From contig NC_084887.1 of the NCBI RefSeq assembly GCF_958979055.1, forward strand, positions 33,892,620 to 33,956,619: a stretch of DNA of 64,000 bases, given 5' to 3'. This stretch comes from Alnus glutinosa. Its lineage: Eukaryota; Streptophyta; Magnoliopsida; Fagales; Betulaceae. Positions 37,606 to 49,353 of this stretch are shown here, piece after piece. Under the pieces are notes generated by a model, which worked only from the letters and a program-made list of their open reading frames with translations, ran no database searches and had not been told where the DNA came from. The position numbers and the translations under genes are program-made. Positions within the stretch are counted from its first letter, which is position 1; every line of letters begins with the position of its first letter.

Positions 37606-39192
37606 AATTCCATTCCCAAAAGTTCCAATGAAATTGAAGCACTAGTTAGATTTTCCATTACAGACTGTATTACCAAAAGAAAAAGAGGCCAACTGTGAAG
37701 AGGATGATCCGAGTTGCACTTCTCATTGTCAGGTTCATCTGGTTCCGATCATACAAAAAAACTGGGAAAACAACATAGAATTAACCAGCAGCTTTAAATG
37801 ATTAACAACGCAAGTTTTGATATGGGGTTCTAGAATTCAAATTAACCATAGTCCTAGGATCTAACAGGGTAACAGCATTCTACAAAGGATGCCTAACTTT
37901 CCAGCTATTCATAAACCATATATAATATATTGTAAACATTCGAAATAACAGTAGGATTACATGACAGTGCCAAAATATAAGATTGAAACGATTGAAAAAA
38001 TTTAGCAGAGCAGGAAATTAGCCAGGGGAAGTGCTACTTCTGCATGTTTGTAATGAACAGGATTATGTATATGGTGTGCAATTGGTTGTAGAGTTCAATA
38101 GGAGATGCTAACCATTTAATGACCTTTAAGGGGGCCAATAAATTAGGTATAGCTTAGATTCCCATAGCCAAGTTCAGGTTTGGAGGTGAACAGATTGTGC
38201 CTAAACTTAAGAGGCTACGAATAATGCCATATCTCATGCTAACAGACTAAAAACACTCCCGGGCCCCTTATACAAGCCAAGCACATTGTTATCAAAGTAC
38301 AAACGCCATGTTAGAGAGCCTAATTATCTAGAAAGCTTAAGTTATAGCAATATACATATCAATCCAGCAATGAGTAACAAGGTTGAAGGTCTTGAAATGA
38401 TCCTCAACGACATATTGAGACTCATGTCAGACTCAACCCTACACAGCATGATTTGCACTTGCACTTTAAATAAAAGGAGTAAGATGGTTCGAGTTGAAGA
38501 CGTTAAAATGATAAGGGAAAAAAAAAAGAAGGTAAAAATGACAGGGTAAATGTTGGTTTACCAAAAAATATAACTCTGATTGCGCCCAACTATGTATCAA
38601 TGATGCAACCAATAGGAAAACTAGTGAATCACAAAAATAAGCGAGGAAAATCAAGAACTGGATCCTATGAGTAATCAAAATCAACAGTGAAAGTAATATC
38701 TAGATCCAAAGAGAAAGAGATTTCCCATGAAATATCAATAAAGTAGCTAACAACAGCTCAGAAGAGTAAAGACAAGCCATTTATACTTCTAACACAAACA
38801 GAAACCCAGCAAAAGTTATAAACCAAAATTCTGAATGCCCTCTAACTCTACCGTTTTACAGGGACCATATAGACAGAATCTTAGTACAACTATCGAAATT
38901 GATAAATAAATAATTCTTCACCTTTCTAGCGAATAACCTGTGGTGAGTTACCCAGCAAAAGTATCAATAAAAAGCAAGGGGAAATTATACTCTTAAAAGG
39001 TCAAAACACTTGGAAGACTTTTACATGATTCATATTCGCTAATGTATGTTGCGAAGCACTCAAAAGATAGCCAACATTATTAAATAAACATGCAGGAAAA
39101 TGTAAAAGAAAAACCCCTCACCTTCAACGTAATTCCAGGAACTTGAAATCCAAAAGTAATATGCCAAATATGTGATTTGGTCCGGAATCTTG

Positions 39193-40365
39193 TTATGGCG
39201 TGGCTTGTTGCTCAAGCACATTCCCCGGTCCATTGAGGAGAATTAGGGACTCCGTGTAAGTAACAAGTTGAGAGAATCCAGCCTCAGATATTTGAAGATT
39301 CCTCCTTTCTTCTGTTGTTGGGTTATGCAATACCAAGCAATCATCTTTATCGGCTAGAACTGCCCAACCATCCTCCCGAAGCTGTATCAGACCCCAATAA
39401 TTTGGAAGTAGGATTGCAAACTTTGGCTTCCAAGTCCTTTCATTACCAAACTCATTCAACACCCATATCTCAATCCATTCTTCGAACAAATTGCATCCTG
39501 GTAACATCAAAGTTAGAGAGTCATTGATAACAGCAATATCCTCAAAACGAATACCTTGAGTTGGGGGAGGCAGTAGCTCTTGGAACACCTCGTTGCTCAT
39601 ATCAAAGGAAATCAAGTGTCGGCGCTCTTCATTATAAGGGTCCTCAATAGCCCACCAATAAAGAACTCCATTTAGGCATGAAGGAAAACGAGGTAACCTA
39701 ATCGAATGAGATGGGTTAGGGGATGAATCAATCGCCCTCCAAGAATTAGTACTAAGGTTGTAGACCACAACTTCGCGATGAGAATCGAAGCTCAGAATCC
39801 TAACCACCTTGTAATCATCAGTCTTGGGATCAAAACCGAAGCCAAAATTGGAAGTAAAGGTGGAGGTGGGCATATTGATTGGGGGGAGCATCTTTGATTC
39901 TCTTGTGGCAGGGTTCCATAACACTATCTCATAATCGGGTTTCAGATCTCCATCCTTCATCGTCAGATTAGCAGCAACACAAAGTATTCCATTGCAGGGA
40001 CCGAGCATTCGTAGCCCGGTAACCTCATCCTGAAACAATTGTTAGAGATCTACATCCCCGGACAGCTCTAGGGTTTCGTTAGAGAGCGTTGAGAGACGTG
40101 GGGGTTTCGGCTCTATGGGTTTATTAGAGAACGGGGAGACACGAAGGCGGTCCAACCCATCCCCACGCCTAAGGATGGCCCCTCTGTGGGGATTGGGAGA
40201 AGTGAGGTGCTTCTTGATGAAACGAGGGTTAGTGATAAGAGCATACATGGATTTGCTTATGCACTTGAAGCGCATCAAGGATTTGACGGGCAGCTTCGAA
40301 AGGATTTCCATTGACACATCTTCAGGGAGATCCCCACTCACTGTTCTGGGTATATTTCTCGCCAT
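39193..40365 (-). pseudogene. F-box/FBA protein gene with one in-frame stop
   Basis: An F-box protein with an F-box-associated (FBA/kelch-like) domain. The F-box is at residues about 12-52 ([20 protein letters not shown]). The FBA part has LGPCNGILCV, VLWNPATRESKMLP, NFGFGFDPKTDDYKVVRI, VYNLSTNSWR and LNGVLYWWA, the standard order. Both parts are in the same frame, but TAA at 40044..40042 separates them after SGDVDL. Without it the product would be about 390 residues, a normal length. F-box proteins give SCF ubiquitin ligases their substrate choice; the target is unknown. The stop lies inside a 24-nt segment starting GT and ending TTTCAG, far shorter than known plant introns. It is either a pseudogene, a sequencing error or an allele. 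It could also produce a truncated F-box-only protein. Confidence 0.7.
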
Positions 40366-41069
40366 AACTCCCTCTTCTCAGATACTCCTCAGCTCACATG
40401 CATGGAATGGAGAAGACTGAACGAGAACGGGGCTAGAAAAAGACACAAGAATTGCGAAAAGGAAATGCAGAGCAGACTGGCAGGACTGGAGGTGCAGGTT
40501 CACGCGTCTCTCGTGAAAGAGCTCTACTCCTTTGCTCTTTACTAACTGTACTAATGTCTGGTTAAAATTGTGAAAGTTGAAAAAGATTATCCAAGCTCCA
40601 AATAAATTCACGTCAGATTTACAGATGAAAACGAATCTCTTCATTGGACGATTGAGCCCTGGATTGTCCATAGGTCCGTAAGAATGTCATTCGAGTAGAG
40701 GCAGAGCCGAGTCCATTTTTAGAAACAGAGCTGGGTTTTGCAGAAGAGAAGAAGGAAGATGAAGTTTGCTGAAAGAGGAAGGAGAGTATATCGAGGCTTA
40801 GCTGGAATCCGGGCATTTCAAGTCATTTTGTGTTTTATATTTCATAAAATGTAATTTAGAGATTATAGTTATTGAATATTGATAATGTCATAATGATATT
40901 GCTCAGTGTGTGCTATTTTTTCTATTTAAGAATTATTTTCATATGTAGTTATTTTCTTTTTATATATTAATTTAATCTTTAAGCTTCATATATTCTTCAT
41001 TCATACTTTGACCTTTTTATTTTATGTCTTGGCCTCCTTTCTCATAAAAAGGTCTGGTTTCATTCCTAT

Positions 41070-41785
41070 TCATTTGTGTTTTAGTGTTCTATGTTAAAAA
41101 ATCGATGATTAACCTCCCAATCTATCACACGTTGGCATAAAATTATCATCCGTTCATGTTATCCATTACTTTGGATGGAAATCAAGTGTCATGCATGCTA
41201 CGTGGTTTTTATGTTTTACCAAAACTTTCAAAAATGCCCTCGGAGTAAAGTGTAAAAACAAAAAGAATAATTTTTTATTTTTTTTTTCAAAAAAAAGGGC
41301 TTAATTACAAAATTTAAAATTTTAAAAACTAAAAATAATTAAAACTTTTTTTTAAAAAAAAAAAAAACCTTTTGAAAAAAAAAAGGAGGGGTGGCTCAAT
41401 TTTTTTAAAAAAAGTTTCTATTTTTTTATATTTAATCAGGCAAATTAACATGTGCCGATTTTTTAAGGATAACGATGTGGACTTCTATCAAGTTCTAGAC
41501 TAAGGTACCATCTTTTTTTTTTTTTTTGGTTAAGTTTTCGTTTTTTTTTTTTTAAATAAAAAATAAAAAATTCTCGTGTTGTTTTAACACTTTAACCTTG
41601 GGGCATTTTCAAAATTTTTGGTAAAAAAAAAAAAAAAAAAAAAAAGTCATGTGCCATGCACGTGACTTGATTTTGGTCTAAGGTGGCAGACAACATGATC
41701 AGATGATAGTTTTTGCCAACGTGAGATAGATTGGGTGGGTTTATCGTCAATCTTTTAACATTTGACGCCAAAACACAAATTAGTG
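41070..41785. mobile_element. Large foldback element (~0.7 kb)
   Basis: The arms (about 41070-41260 and 41590-41785) are inverted copies over nearly 190 bp. Shared blocks include TTTGTGTTTT, CCCAATCTATC, CACGTTGGCA, ATCATC.G.TCATGTT and AAATGCCC. The centre is A/T-homopolymer rich with a shorter inverted pair. No open reading frame and no clear target duplication were seen. It is probably a Mutator-like or foldback non-autonomous element; the superfamily is uncertain. Confidence 0.75.
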
Positions 41786-41820
41786 AATTCTTCAAGAAAG
41801 TAAAACTTAAATTCCCCCCT

Positions 41821-41972
41821 GACACGAGATACTATTTACTTTCTTTTGTAATTTTACATCTCATTTTTTAGTCAATTCATGCTCACTGTAGCCTTTTCTT
41901 TTTCTTTTAATTCTAGGTAGTAAAAAAAATCCAAAAAATTTTAGTCAATTAAAAGGATAATATAATCAAAAA
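41821..41972 (+). repeat. Direct repeat, copy B
   Basis: Partner of 37443-37605 in the same orientation, with small indels in its pyrimidine-rich middle. It begins 35 bp after the large foldback. Confidence 0.75.
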
Positions 41973-42506
41973 CTGAATTTGTGCTTTCACTTTACCAAGA
42001 CAACTCTCGCCAGCACAACGACAACAATTGGTGGGAATACTGTGGGATTGAGTTCCATGAGCACAAGTTCGTGTCAATTTTATTTTTTTTATTTTTTATT
42101 TTTTTTTCAATGCCGAGGAGACAAAAAAACATAAAATAAAAATTGGACAGAGCTATGGAGACAAACTTATTAGACCACAAAATTTATTATCATGATTCGT
42201 GATGATATATATGCCTGCAAATCATTAACAACACAATGGAAAATATGTAAAAGCACCGGTAGCATATACCTAATTATTTTTTTAAAAAAAATTTAAGAAA
42301 CAAAATTATTTTTTATTTTCTTATTTAAAAACATTTCATAATAACTTCAATTAATTTTTTCCTAAATCATTCAAATATATATTCTTTTACTTTTACTTTA
42401 GTTTTTTCTTTCATCTTAAGAGAGGTGAGACGATAAAGAATCGAGTTTATGATTATAATAATCATTGAGAATGCTACAGTGCTTCCCAATGCTTATGAAA
42501 CATGTA

Positions 42507-42957
42507 GGCCTCGTTTGATTTACGGAATGAGTATTTCATTAGGAAAATAAATAGTTATTACTGGGAATGAGGAAGAGTGGAATGAAATAATTAGTTTGAC
42601 GACAACACATATACCGCAATTAGAATTGACCCAAAATTATTAAAAAACCTACGTAATTTCTTATTTTTCATAAAAACTCAAATCTTAAAAAATAATAATA
42701 ATAAATGTTGGACCTTAGATTTGTAGGTAGCCGACCACAAATTTGATCTAAATTCTTTTCTTTTTTTAAAGTTTAGTTTGAAAAAATTAAAGAAAAAAAT
42801 GGTTTTTTTTTTTTTTTAAAACAAAATGTTGTCTATTCCTAAGGGAATAGTTATTCATTTTCGTAAGAAGGAACATGTCTCTACCAAATAAATGAATAGC
42901 TATTTCAATGGAATAGTCATTCATACCAAAGACTTATTCTACGAACCAAACGAGGCC
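42507..42957. mobile_element. MITE with GGCCTCGTTTG termini
   Basis: A 451-bp element with terminal inverted repeats GGCCTCGTTTGATTTACGGAAT at the left and GGCCTCGTTTGGTTCGTAGAAT at the right when reverse-complemented. Such ends are typical of Tourist/Harbinger-like MITEs. An exact three-base duplication is not visible (GTA versus ATA), so it is either eroded or belongs to another superfamily. No coding capacity. Confidence 0.75.
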
Positions 42958-43402
42958 ATAGTGAATATGTTGCAGGTATTTTTTTTGTGATTTTTCTTAC
43001 ATTTTTTATATATTTAGATAAGAAAACCATCTATAAGGTATTTCCTACATGTGCTTAAGTGATGGGGTGCCCCTTTCCCACCTATCTCCAATTCAAATTG
43101 GTACTGCATCAATCCAGTCAATCCTGTAAATAAATAACTTTTCATAAAATTCTCTAAAGATAAAACATGGATTGGCATGAGAATATTGATGACATTATTA
43201 AATTTAACAATTTTAATTGTTTTTTTTTTTTTTTTTTTTTTGTAAATAAATGATAATTTATCAATATTATAACTCATGCCTCATGGTTAGAGCATCACGT
43301 GTTTTACATAATCCATTGAAAGTCCATGCGATTATTCCTTCACAATGGCTGCACTTTTAGAACCCTACAATGAATGTGATATGACCCTACAGTTTTATGT
43401 TT

Positions 43403-44380
43403 TTTTTTTTTTTTTTTTAACAAACACCTTCTTTATTACCGGAGCAAAACGCCCGGAAACCACCCAAAGGGGTTACAATGAACATTACACAGAATAGACA
43501 CAAATCACAAAACAGAAGGCATTACAAACGCCCGTAGGCGAAGCTGAAACAAGGCCGGCGGCCGATGGTAGTGAGTAGAGGTAAAGAACCTCTAATCACA
43601 AAGCAAGGGAAAACCCTAGCTTAAAGCAGCTACCGAAGGTCGGTAGACTGTGATACAGGGAAAGAATTTACAAACAAAGCAAGAAAAGTTCTGGAATACA
43701 ATCACAGGAAAACAAACAGCCAGAGAAACCAAGCGCGTGCGGAACACACGGCTACTCCGGGAACCCCCCAACAACAGACGACCTCCAGAAAGTCCAGATC
43801 GGCACCTTGCAAAGCCGGAAAAGCAAGCCATAACCCGCACGCGCGGGGGCAGGAAGGGAGACCCCCGGCGTGTGCTGATCACGCGTCGACCAGGAAAGAG
43901 CTACACGACCCGCCAGGAAGCCACCGAGACCGGAGAGGGCCGAAGACCGCAACAGGAAGGTTCATGTCGAAAAAGGGCCAACCGAGGTTAACAGATCTGA
44001 CTTTGAACACCATCTCCGCCGACCATTCTCCAACACCCGTCTATCTCCTCGAACCAGCAACCAAAACCTCAGCTTGCTCCAAACAAAGACAAAGAAAACA
44101 AAAGAAAGAAAGACAAAACAAAACAACCTCCACCAGTGCAAACACCGGGAGGAAAGAAACTCCAACAGCCCTAATGGCTTGGAGACAAAACCCTGGCCCT
44201 AACGGCCAAGGGAAAACATAGCCAAAAAAAACAAAGCCGGGAGGAGGAGGCGTGAGGCCTCCCCCCCCGGAAGACAGGCTTCCTTCGCTAAGCTCTCGCC
44301 GGCTAGAAGATTCTCGGACTTTCTTGCAAAGAAGGAGAAGACCAAATCTCTCCAAAATCTCCCCTTCCCACAAAAAAATT
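43403..44380 (-). mobile_element. GC-rich poly(A) retroposon with target duplication
   Basis: A 978-bp island much richer in GC than its surroundings. On the minus strand it ends with GGTAATAAAG and then a run of about 16 A. It is flanked by an exact duplication, AGTTTTATGTTT, at 43391-43402 and 44381-44392. This is the signature of LINE-machinery retroposition. No reverse transcriptase or endonuclease motif was found, and the short open frames on either strand match nothing recognised. It may be an internally deleted or non-autonomous LINE (5' and 3' UTR-like ends) or a processed copy of an unknown transcript. The duplication is perfect, so insertion is fairly recent. Confidence 0.8.
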
Positions 44381-44392
44381 AGTTTTATGTTT

Positions 44393-45588
44393 ATAGCTTC
44401 ATATATGTATGTACATCCTAGAATAAGAATGTAATTGTGGAACCATTTCCTCAAGAATGGTTGATAATGATAACTTAGTCTTTTATTTTTATTTTCTTGG
44501 TTAATAATTGATACATAAACAAATATTTAAGGATGCACTCAACAAAATAGCTAAAAAAAAAATAAAAAAAAAATCTAAGAACCATCTACTGCATAGCTAT
44601 GTGGTCATAATGTGGCACTATCTATAGACCACCTCCAAAAAATCTTGCTTAAAATAGATAAAAAAAACTTTCATAATATTATCTGACTTAACCAAACGGT
44701 GTTTCTCCATCGGCCCCCAAATCGACATCACTCTAATGACTTTCGGCTTGTTTTGTTGGTGTTCATCGCTCAGTCTAACTGTGCAAAAATCTTCATCAAC
44801 ATGCTAGTTTTTCTTTATTATATATTTAAAAAAAAAACATAATTTGTATGTAACTAGAATAAAAATGACATCATTTTGATATAATATTTGCATTATTAGT
44901 AAAAAGTTGTAAGTCTTCATATATTTTATTTAGTAAAAGAGAAAAATAATAGTTTCTTTTGCATTTATTGTGTAGCTGAGTCTGTGAGCCATGTCGTTGA
45001 TTCGTTGAAAAGAAAAGAATCACAATAAAGAAAAAAAAATGTAATTACAGACCTAAAGTGAAAAGCAAAAGCAAAATAATAGTTTAAAAAATAAAATCCT
45101 GTTTTTTTTCCTTCAATTTATTGTCTTACTTTTATCTTTAATTTGTTCCCTAGCTTAGAAAAATTATTATATTTTTTTTCTCAGAAAAGAAAAAAGAAAA
45201 ACTGTAATATAATAATGATGTAATTTAAAACCAAGATATGGATTATGTCCCTTCAAAAAAAAAAAAAGATATGGATTATGGCCCATCGCCACGCCAACGC
45301 ACGTGGTAGTTAGCTTGAAATCTTGAAGTTGGTCTCATCCCCCCAACGTAAAACGGTCAGCTTTTTTACAATCTTGCTAAGGTGGCTAATAATACATTAT
45401 TAAATAAAGAAAACATTAATTAATAAAGCTATGTCTTTTCCCTGATAAATAATCTAACGGTCGTTGTTGCAGATCCAGAAGTAGGATCCTCTTGATTAAC
45501 AAGTAAATAAGCAAAAGCAAAGAAAGGCCAAAAAACAGAGCATCCTCGAGATAGAGTGTTCCAGAGAGAGAGAGAGAGAGAGAGAGCA
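44393..45588. other. Intergenic region upstream of the first phytocyanin gene
   Basis: AT-rich spacer. The last about 250 bp is probably the promoter and 5' UTR of the phytocyanin gene and ends in a GA tract. No exon or recognised element. Confidence 0.6.
45563..45586 (+). repeat. (AG)12 tract in 5' UTR
   Basis: Twelve AG repeats ending two bases before the ATG at 45589. GA repeats in plant leaders are known binding sites for BBR/BPC (GAGA-binding) factors; that role is inferred here. A complementary CT tract lies at 45792-45818, just inside intron 1. Confidence 0.9.
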
Positions 45589-47440
45589 ATGGAGGGAGTG
45601 AAAGGAGGGACTGGGTTTGGGTCACTGGCCGTGGTGGTGCTGGTGCTAATGTGGGCCGAGATGGCGATGGTTCCGGGGGTCTCGGCTACTCGGTGGATCG
45701 TGGGAGCGAACATGGGTTGGACAACCAATGTCAACTACACTATTTGGGCTCAGGACAAGCACTTCTACAATGGTGACTGGCTCTGTAAGCTTCTCTCTCT
45801 CTCTCTCTCTCTCTCTCTTTGTGGGTGTGTGAATGGGCATGCACGTGTTCAAGCTTAGATCTGCTCTCCATTAGCACAGCTTTCTCTGGTTTTTCTATCA
45901 GTAGTTCGTAGCTCATATTATGTTCTTCACTTTTAAGTGTGGTTTTGCTTGATGTATTGCAGCTAAATTAGATAGATCTAATGGGGTTATGGGGAAATTG
46001 TGTTTTTTCTTTGTTTTGCGCTACTGAATTTGCTTTTTTGTTTTTCCCCACTTAAAGTTTCTGCTTAATGTAGAGTTTGTTTGCTCTAATTTTGTTAAAA
46101 TGCCATGTTTTGTGTGTAAAACCCGCTTGGAAGGGTACCGGACTATCTCAGATCTTTTGACTGTTGTCTGCTATTCTGTGAAACGTACATTTAAGGCTCT
46201 GTTTAACTGCTGAGCAAATACACAAAAGTGAAAAGAGGAAAAGAGAAAAGGAAAAAAGAAAAATGTGGTCTATGAAGACTTGAGAAAGCAAGAACTTTTT
46301 TCCTCTTACTACTGATCAGCGTGGTTGGGATGAGTTGCCTGTTAAATCACCATTTATTAAATTTAATTATCTAAATTAATATTCTTACACTTCTTCTCGT
46401 GTGAGTTTAAACTCATCCCTCTTAACAATTGAGACCTAATAAGAAGAATATTTAACTAAAAATGGTGTATAAACTGTATAGCCCAAGTTCGAATTAAGGA
46501 CCTTTGCTATAATACCGGTTAAAGTGTTAAACCATCACGTATTTCAAAAGCTTAGGCTCATAGGAAATTGTGAATTTAATTATTGAAATTAATATTCTAA
46601 TATTGTTTGTTTGCTGGAAAGAGAACAAAAAGAAAAAAGAACTGTTTTCTTTTGTTTTTCCAGCAGCTAAAAATGGCTGGTGATTGAACTGGATATTGTT
46701 CATAATATTTTTATGGGTAATTATGATGCTGATGAAAGAAAAACTTAATTGAAGTAGTTGAACTTGCTTGGGTTTCTGTTTGTGTTTTTCATATAGGCTG
46801 GTCTTTACTCTTTCGAGCTGCTGTTAGCTACTTTATTGATCATTCATGGGAAATCGATTTCTTTTTGGATCTAGATATTACTTCCACTATTGATTTTGAT
46901 TACTCATAGGACTCAGTTATTGATTTTCCTTGCTTGTTTTTGTAATTCGCTAATTTTCCTATTGGTTGCGTCATTGATACACATAGTTCATAGTGGGGCA
47001 TGTTAGGCAAGTAGAGAAAAGTCAAACCCTGCTTCCAAGCATTCTAACTTTGAAGCTAAGGCCATAAAGCTGCTGGGTAACTCTTTGTTGTTTCCCCAGT
47101 TTTTGTGTATGATAGGAACCAGATGAACGTGCTAGAGGTGAACAAGACAGACTATGAGTCGTGCAACTCGGATCATCCTCTTCACAATTGGACTACTGGA
47201 GCTGGAAGGGATGTGATGCCACTAAATGTGACTCGAAATTACTACATCATTAGTGGCAAGGGCTTCTGCTATGGTGGTATGAAGCTAGCTGTACATGTTG
47301 AAAACCTTCCACCTCCTCCCTCAACTTCCCCTCTAAACGAAAAGAGCAGCTCTCCTAGTTTGACTTCCAGAGGAAAATTTGTTTTGCCAACGGTTTTTGC
47401 CATTGGTGCAGTGTGGGATGCATTCCTCCGGTTCTGGTAG
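45589..47440 (+). CDS. Early nodulin-like phytocyanin 1, two exons
   Basis: Predicted 178-aa phytocyanin-family cell-surface protein. Exons are 45589..45784 and 47100..47440, joined in phase 1 at GDWL/FFVYD, the usual intron position for the family. There is a signal peptide with hydrophobic core LAVVVLVLMWAEMAMV, then a cupredoxin domain (WIVGANMGW ... VNYTIWA ... NVLEVNKTDYESC ... GFCYGGMKLAV). A short Pro/Ser linker and a hydrophobic tail (FVLPTVFAIGAVWDAF) could serve as a GPI signal. Copper ligands look lost: the first His site reads QMNV, the Cys position is Ser (YYIISG) and the second His is Phe (KGFC), as in early nodulin-like rather than blue copper proteins. Disulfide cysteines remain. 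N-glycosylation sequons are present. A paralogue lies 3.4 kb downstream. Confidence 0.93.
45792..45818 (+). repeat. (TC)n tract at the start of intron 1
   Basis: About 13 TC repeats starting eight bases after the donor of the phytocyanin gene, complementary to the leader AG tract. Confidence 0.9.
46330..46610. repeat. Dispersed-repeat-like sequence in phytocyanin intron
   Basis: The intron holds GAATTAAGGACCTTTGCTAT and two copies of an AATTTAATTAT...AAATTAATATTCT block. These are words recalled from a common dispersed plant repeat. Related wording appears near 51.22-51.32 kb in the paralogue's intron. Family and limits are uncertain. Confidence 0.35.
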
Positions 47441-49345
47441 CAGTGGTGATCTTCAAAATTCAGCATTTGGTGAGAGGGTATTCGAATTAGACATTCCTTA
47501 ACCAGTTTGTGGAAGGAATCGAGTTGTCTTCCACTTTCTTCCTTTTTTCTTTTGGGTGGGGGTAATTTATTTTGTGCTATTTTTCTTCAAGGTAGTTGGC
47601 CTGCCGTTGGGTGTTGCTTTGATTGAGGCTTTGATTGAGGTATTGAGTTTCAAATGTTGATTAAGAGATTGTTTTATTTATTGGCGCAATATTCAATGCG
47701 TAAACTGTGGGATATGTTGTTCTGTTTATTGGTTTATGATACGAATGGATATATGTGGGGCCTTTAACCATGTGCCTGTTTACTTGCCTCCATTTCTTGT
47801 GTTCATGTGTTAAGGTCAAAGTTTTCTTCTAAGCTGAGGAATTTCTTTCAATTTAATTCAGTTTATTAAAATAATGTGTTTCAAATACATGTTCTAATAA
47901 AAATGCTGAAAATTAAAATATGAAAAAATTCACATATTTCTTTCAAACTACAACCCAATTGGTAATGTCACTTATGTAGATTGCGTCAATGTTTTTCCTA
48001 CGCTATTGAAAATTATCATTGTTCATTCCATGACAAAATACCCTTACTAAAAAAATAAAAATAAAAAGAGTAATGCTATAGTCCATCTTTTTATCTTTCT
48101 AAAGTTGATGTCACTTTTTAAATTACCATTGAATCAAAATTCAATAGTGAATTCATTATAAATCCAATGATGATTTTAAAAGTCACGTCAACTTTAAAAC
48201 GATAAAAAAAGAATAAAAAAAAGAGTCTCTATCATTACTAGGGACGGAGTCAGAAGCTCTTATGGGCAAGGGGTTAAAAAAATTTGTTAGGGCTAGTAGG
48301 CTAATTTTTTTTTTTACCTAATATTTTTCTTTTCTTTTTTGGAATTGAGGGGGGGGGGGGGGGGGGGGCATGAGCCCTGTCAGCCCCCCATTAGATCCGT
48401 CCCTGATCATTACTTTAAAAAAAAAAAAAAAAAAAAAAAAACACCATAGGGTGGTCAAACCACCCCAACACTTGGGGCCTTGGGGGTGGCGGTTGGACCA
48501 CTCTCGAGCTATTTTGGGAGTGGCTTAGCCACCATCATCTGATTCTGGAGTGCATAGGGGTGGTTCGACGAACATCCCTCCTCCTTCTTATATATATATA
48601 TATATATATAGGGGTATTTTTGTGTTATTAATTTTTTTTTTTTTGACATTTTGTCTTTTTGTTAGCATTGAGAGACATCAATAATTTTTAATAATTTGGA
48701 AAGGGTATTGAAGCGATCTATAATTTAAAGAGATATTAATAATTGAATAATAGTTTGAAATTGAAGGGGTACCTGAACCTTTTCTATTAACAAATTTTAA
48801 ATAAATATTCCTTTGGTTGGAAAACTTTCTCTACATGCTAATTTCACCAAAGGCACAAGTTTCCTGTATGGCTAGTAACGCAATAAACGCCATGACTCCG
48901 GATGAAATGGTTCAGTACGTCAGAAAATAAAACTGCTTCAAATTGTGAGCAAAAGTTTATATATATACGAGTTGCGTGTTTCATGAGTTATACTCATAAT
49001 TAGTGCATTAATTTGATACATAGAACACGCAACTCATACATAATATACTTGTTATTTCAACCTACCAACTCAGATTACAGCTAAGATTACACTGTCACTT
49101 GCTGATTAATTAATTAATTAATTATATATATGGAAAACACTTTTCTCAAAACATAACACACGTATACAAGTGGTTGCTCACGTTGCCAACTATGCATATC
49201 TACAGGCTGAGGTAAAACTGGAGTTGCGATTGGTGTTCGCGTGTCGAAACATGGGTATAAGACTATGTGAATTAATTTTAACTTGATCTATTTAATTAAA
49301 TAGGTTAAATTCGTTAATCATAATTTTCTAATTTTAACCCGACCC
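47441..49345. other. Intergenic region after phytocyanin 1
   Basis: It starts with a likely 3' UTR. It contains a small hAT MITE (48239-48405), an A tract, a GC-rich GGGTGG repeat patch (48448-48570) and a TA microsatellite near 48588-48610. No coding exon is supported. Confidence 0.6.
48239..48405. mobile_element. Small hAT-type MITE
   Basis: A 167-bp element with terminal inverted repeats TAGGGACGGA at the left and CAGGGACGGA at the right when reverse-complemented. It is flanked by an exact eight-base duplication, ATCATTAC (48231-48238 and 48406-48413), as expected for hAT elements. It contains a long G run near its right end. No coding capacity. Confidence 0.85.
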
Positions 49346-49353
49346 ATTTAATA

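Larger units (their letters stand above)
36136..39192. other. Gene-free stretch between CM1 and the F-box gene
   Basis: It begins with the chorismate mutase 3' UTR. It then holds a hAT terminal fragment (36304-36365), a region at 37.0-37.27 kb with repeated GCATCCGCAT words typical of degenerate plant DNA transposons, and the left member of a direct repeat pair (37443-37605). The stretch 37.65-39.19 kb has slightly higher complexity and could include 3' UTR of the F-box gene, but no coding exon is supported. Confidence 0.5.
40366..43402. other. F-box upstream region and transposon debris
   Basis: 40366 to about 40820 is the promoter/5' UTR side of the F-box gene. The rest is AT-rich and contains a large foldback (41070-41785), direct-repeat copy B (41821-41972) and a MITE (42507-42957), listed separately. 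No coding exon is supported. Confidence 0.6.

Noticed and set aside
40018-40044. Treating the 24-nt GT...AG segment as a true intron
   Set aside because: Plant introns are rarely under about 60 nt and the branch-like motif is only about 12 nt from the AG. It is reported as a finding, not annotated.
43616-44454. Several overlapping open frames on both strands of the GC-rich island
   Set aside because: They match no known protein and reflect few stops in GC-rich sequence. The island is better explained as a retroposon.
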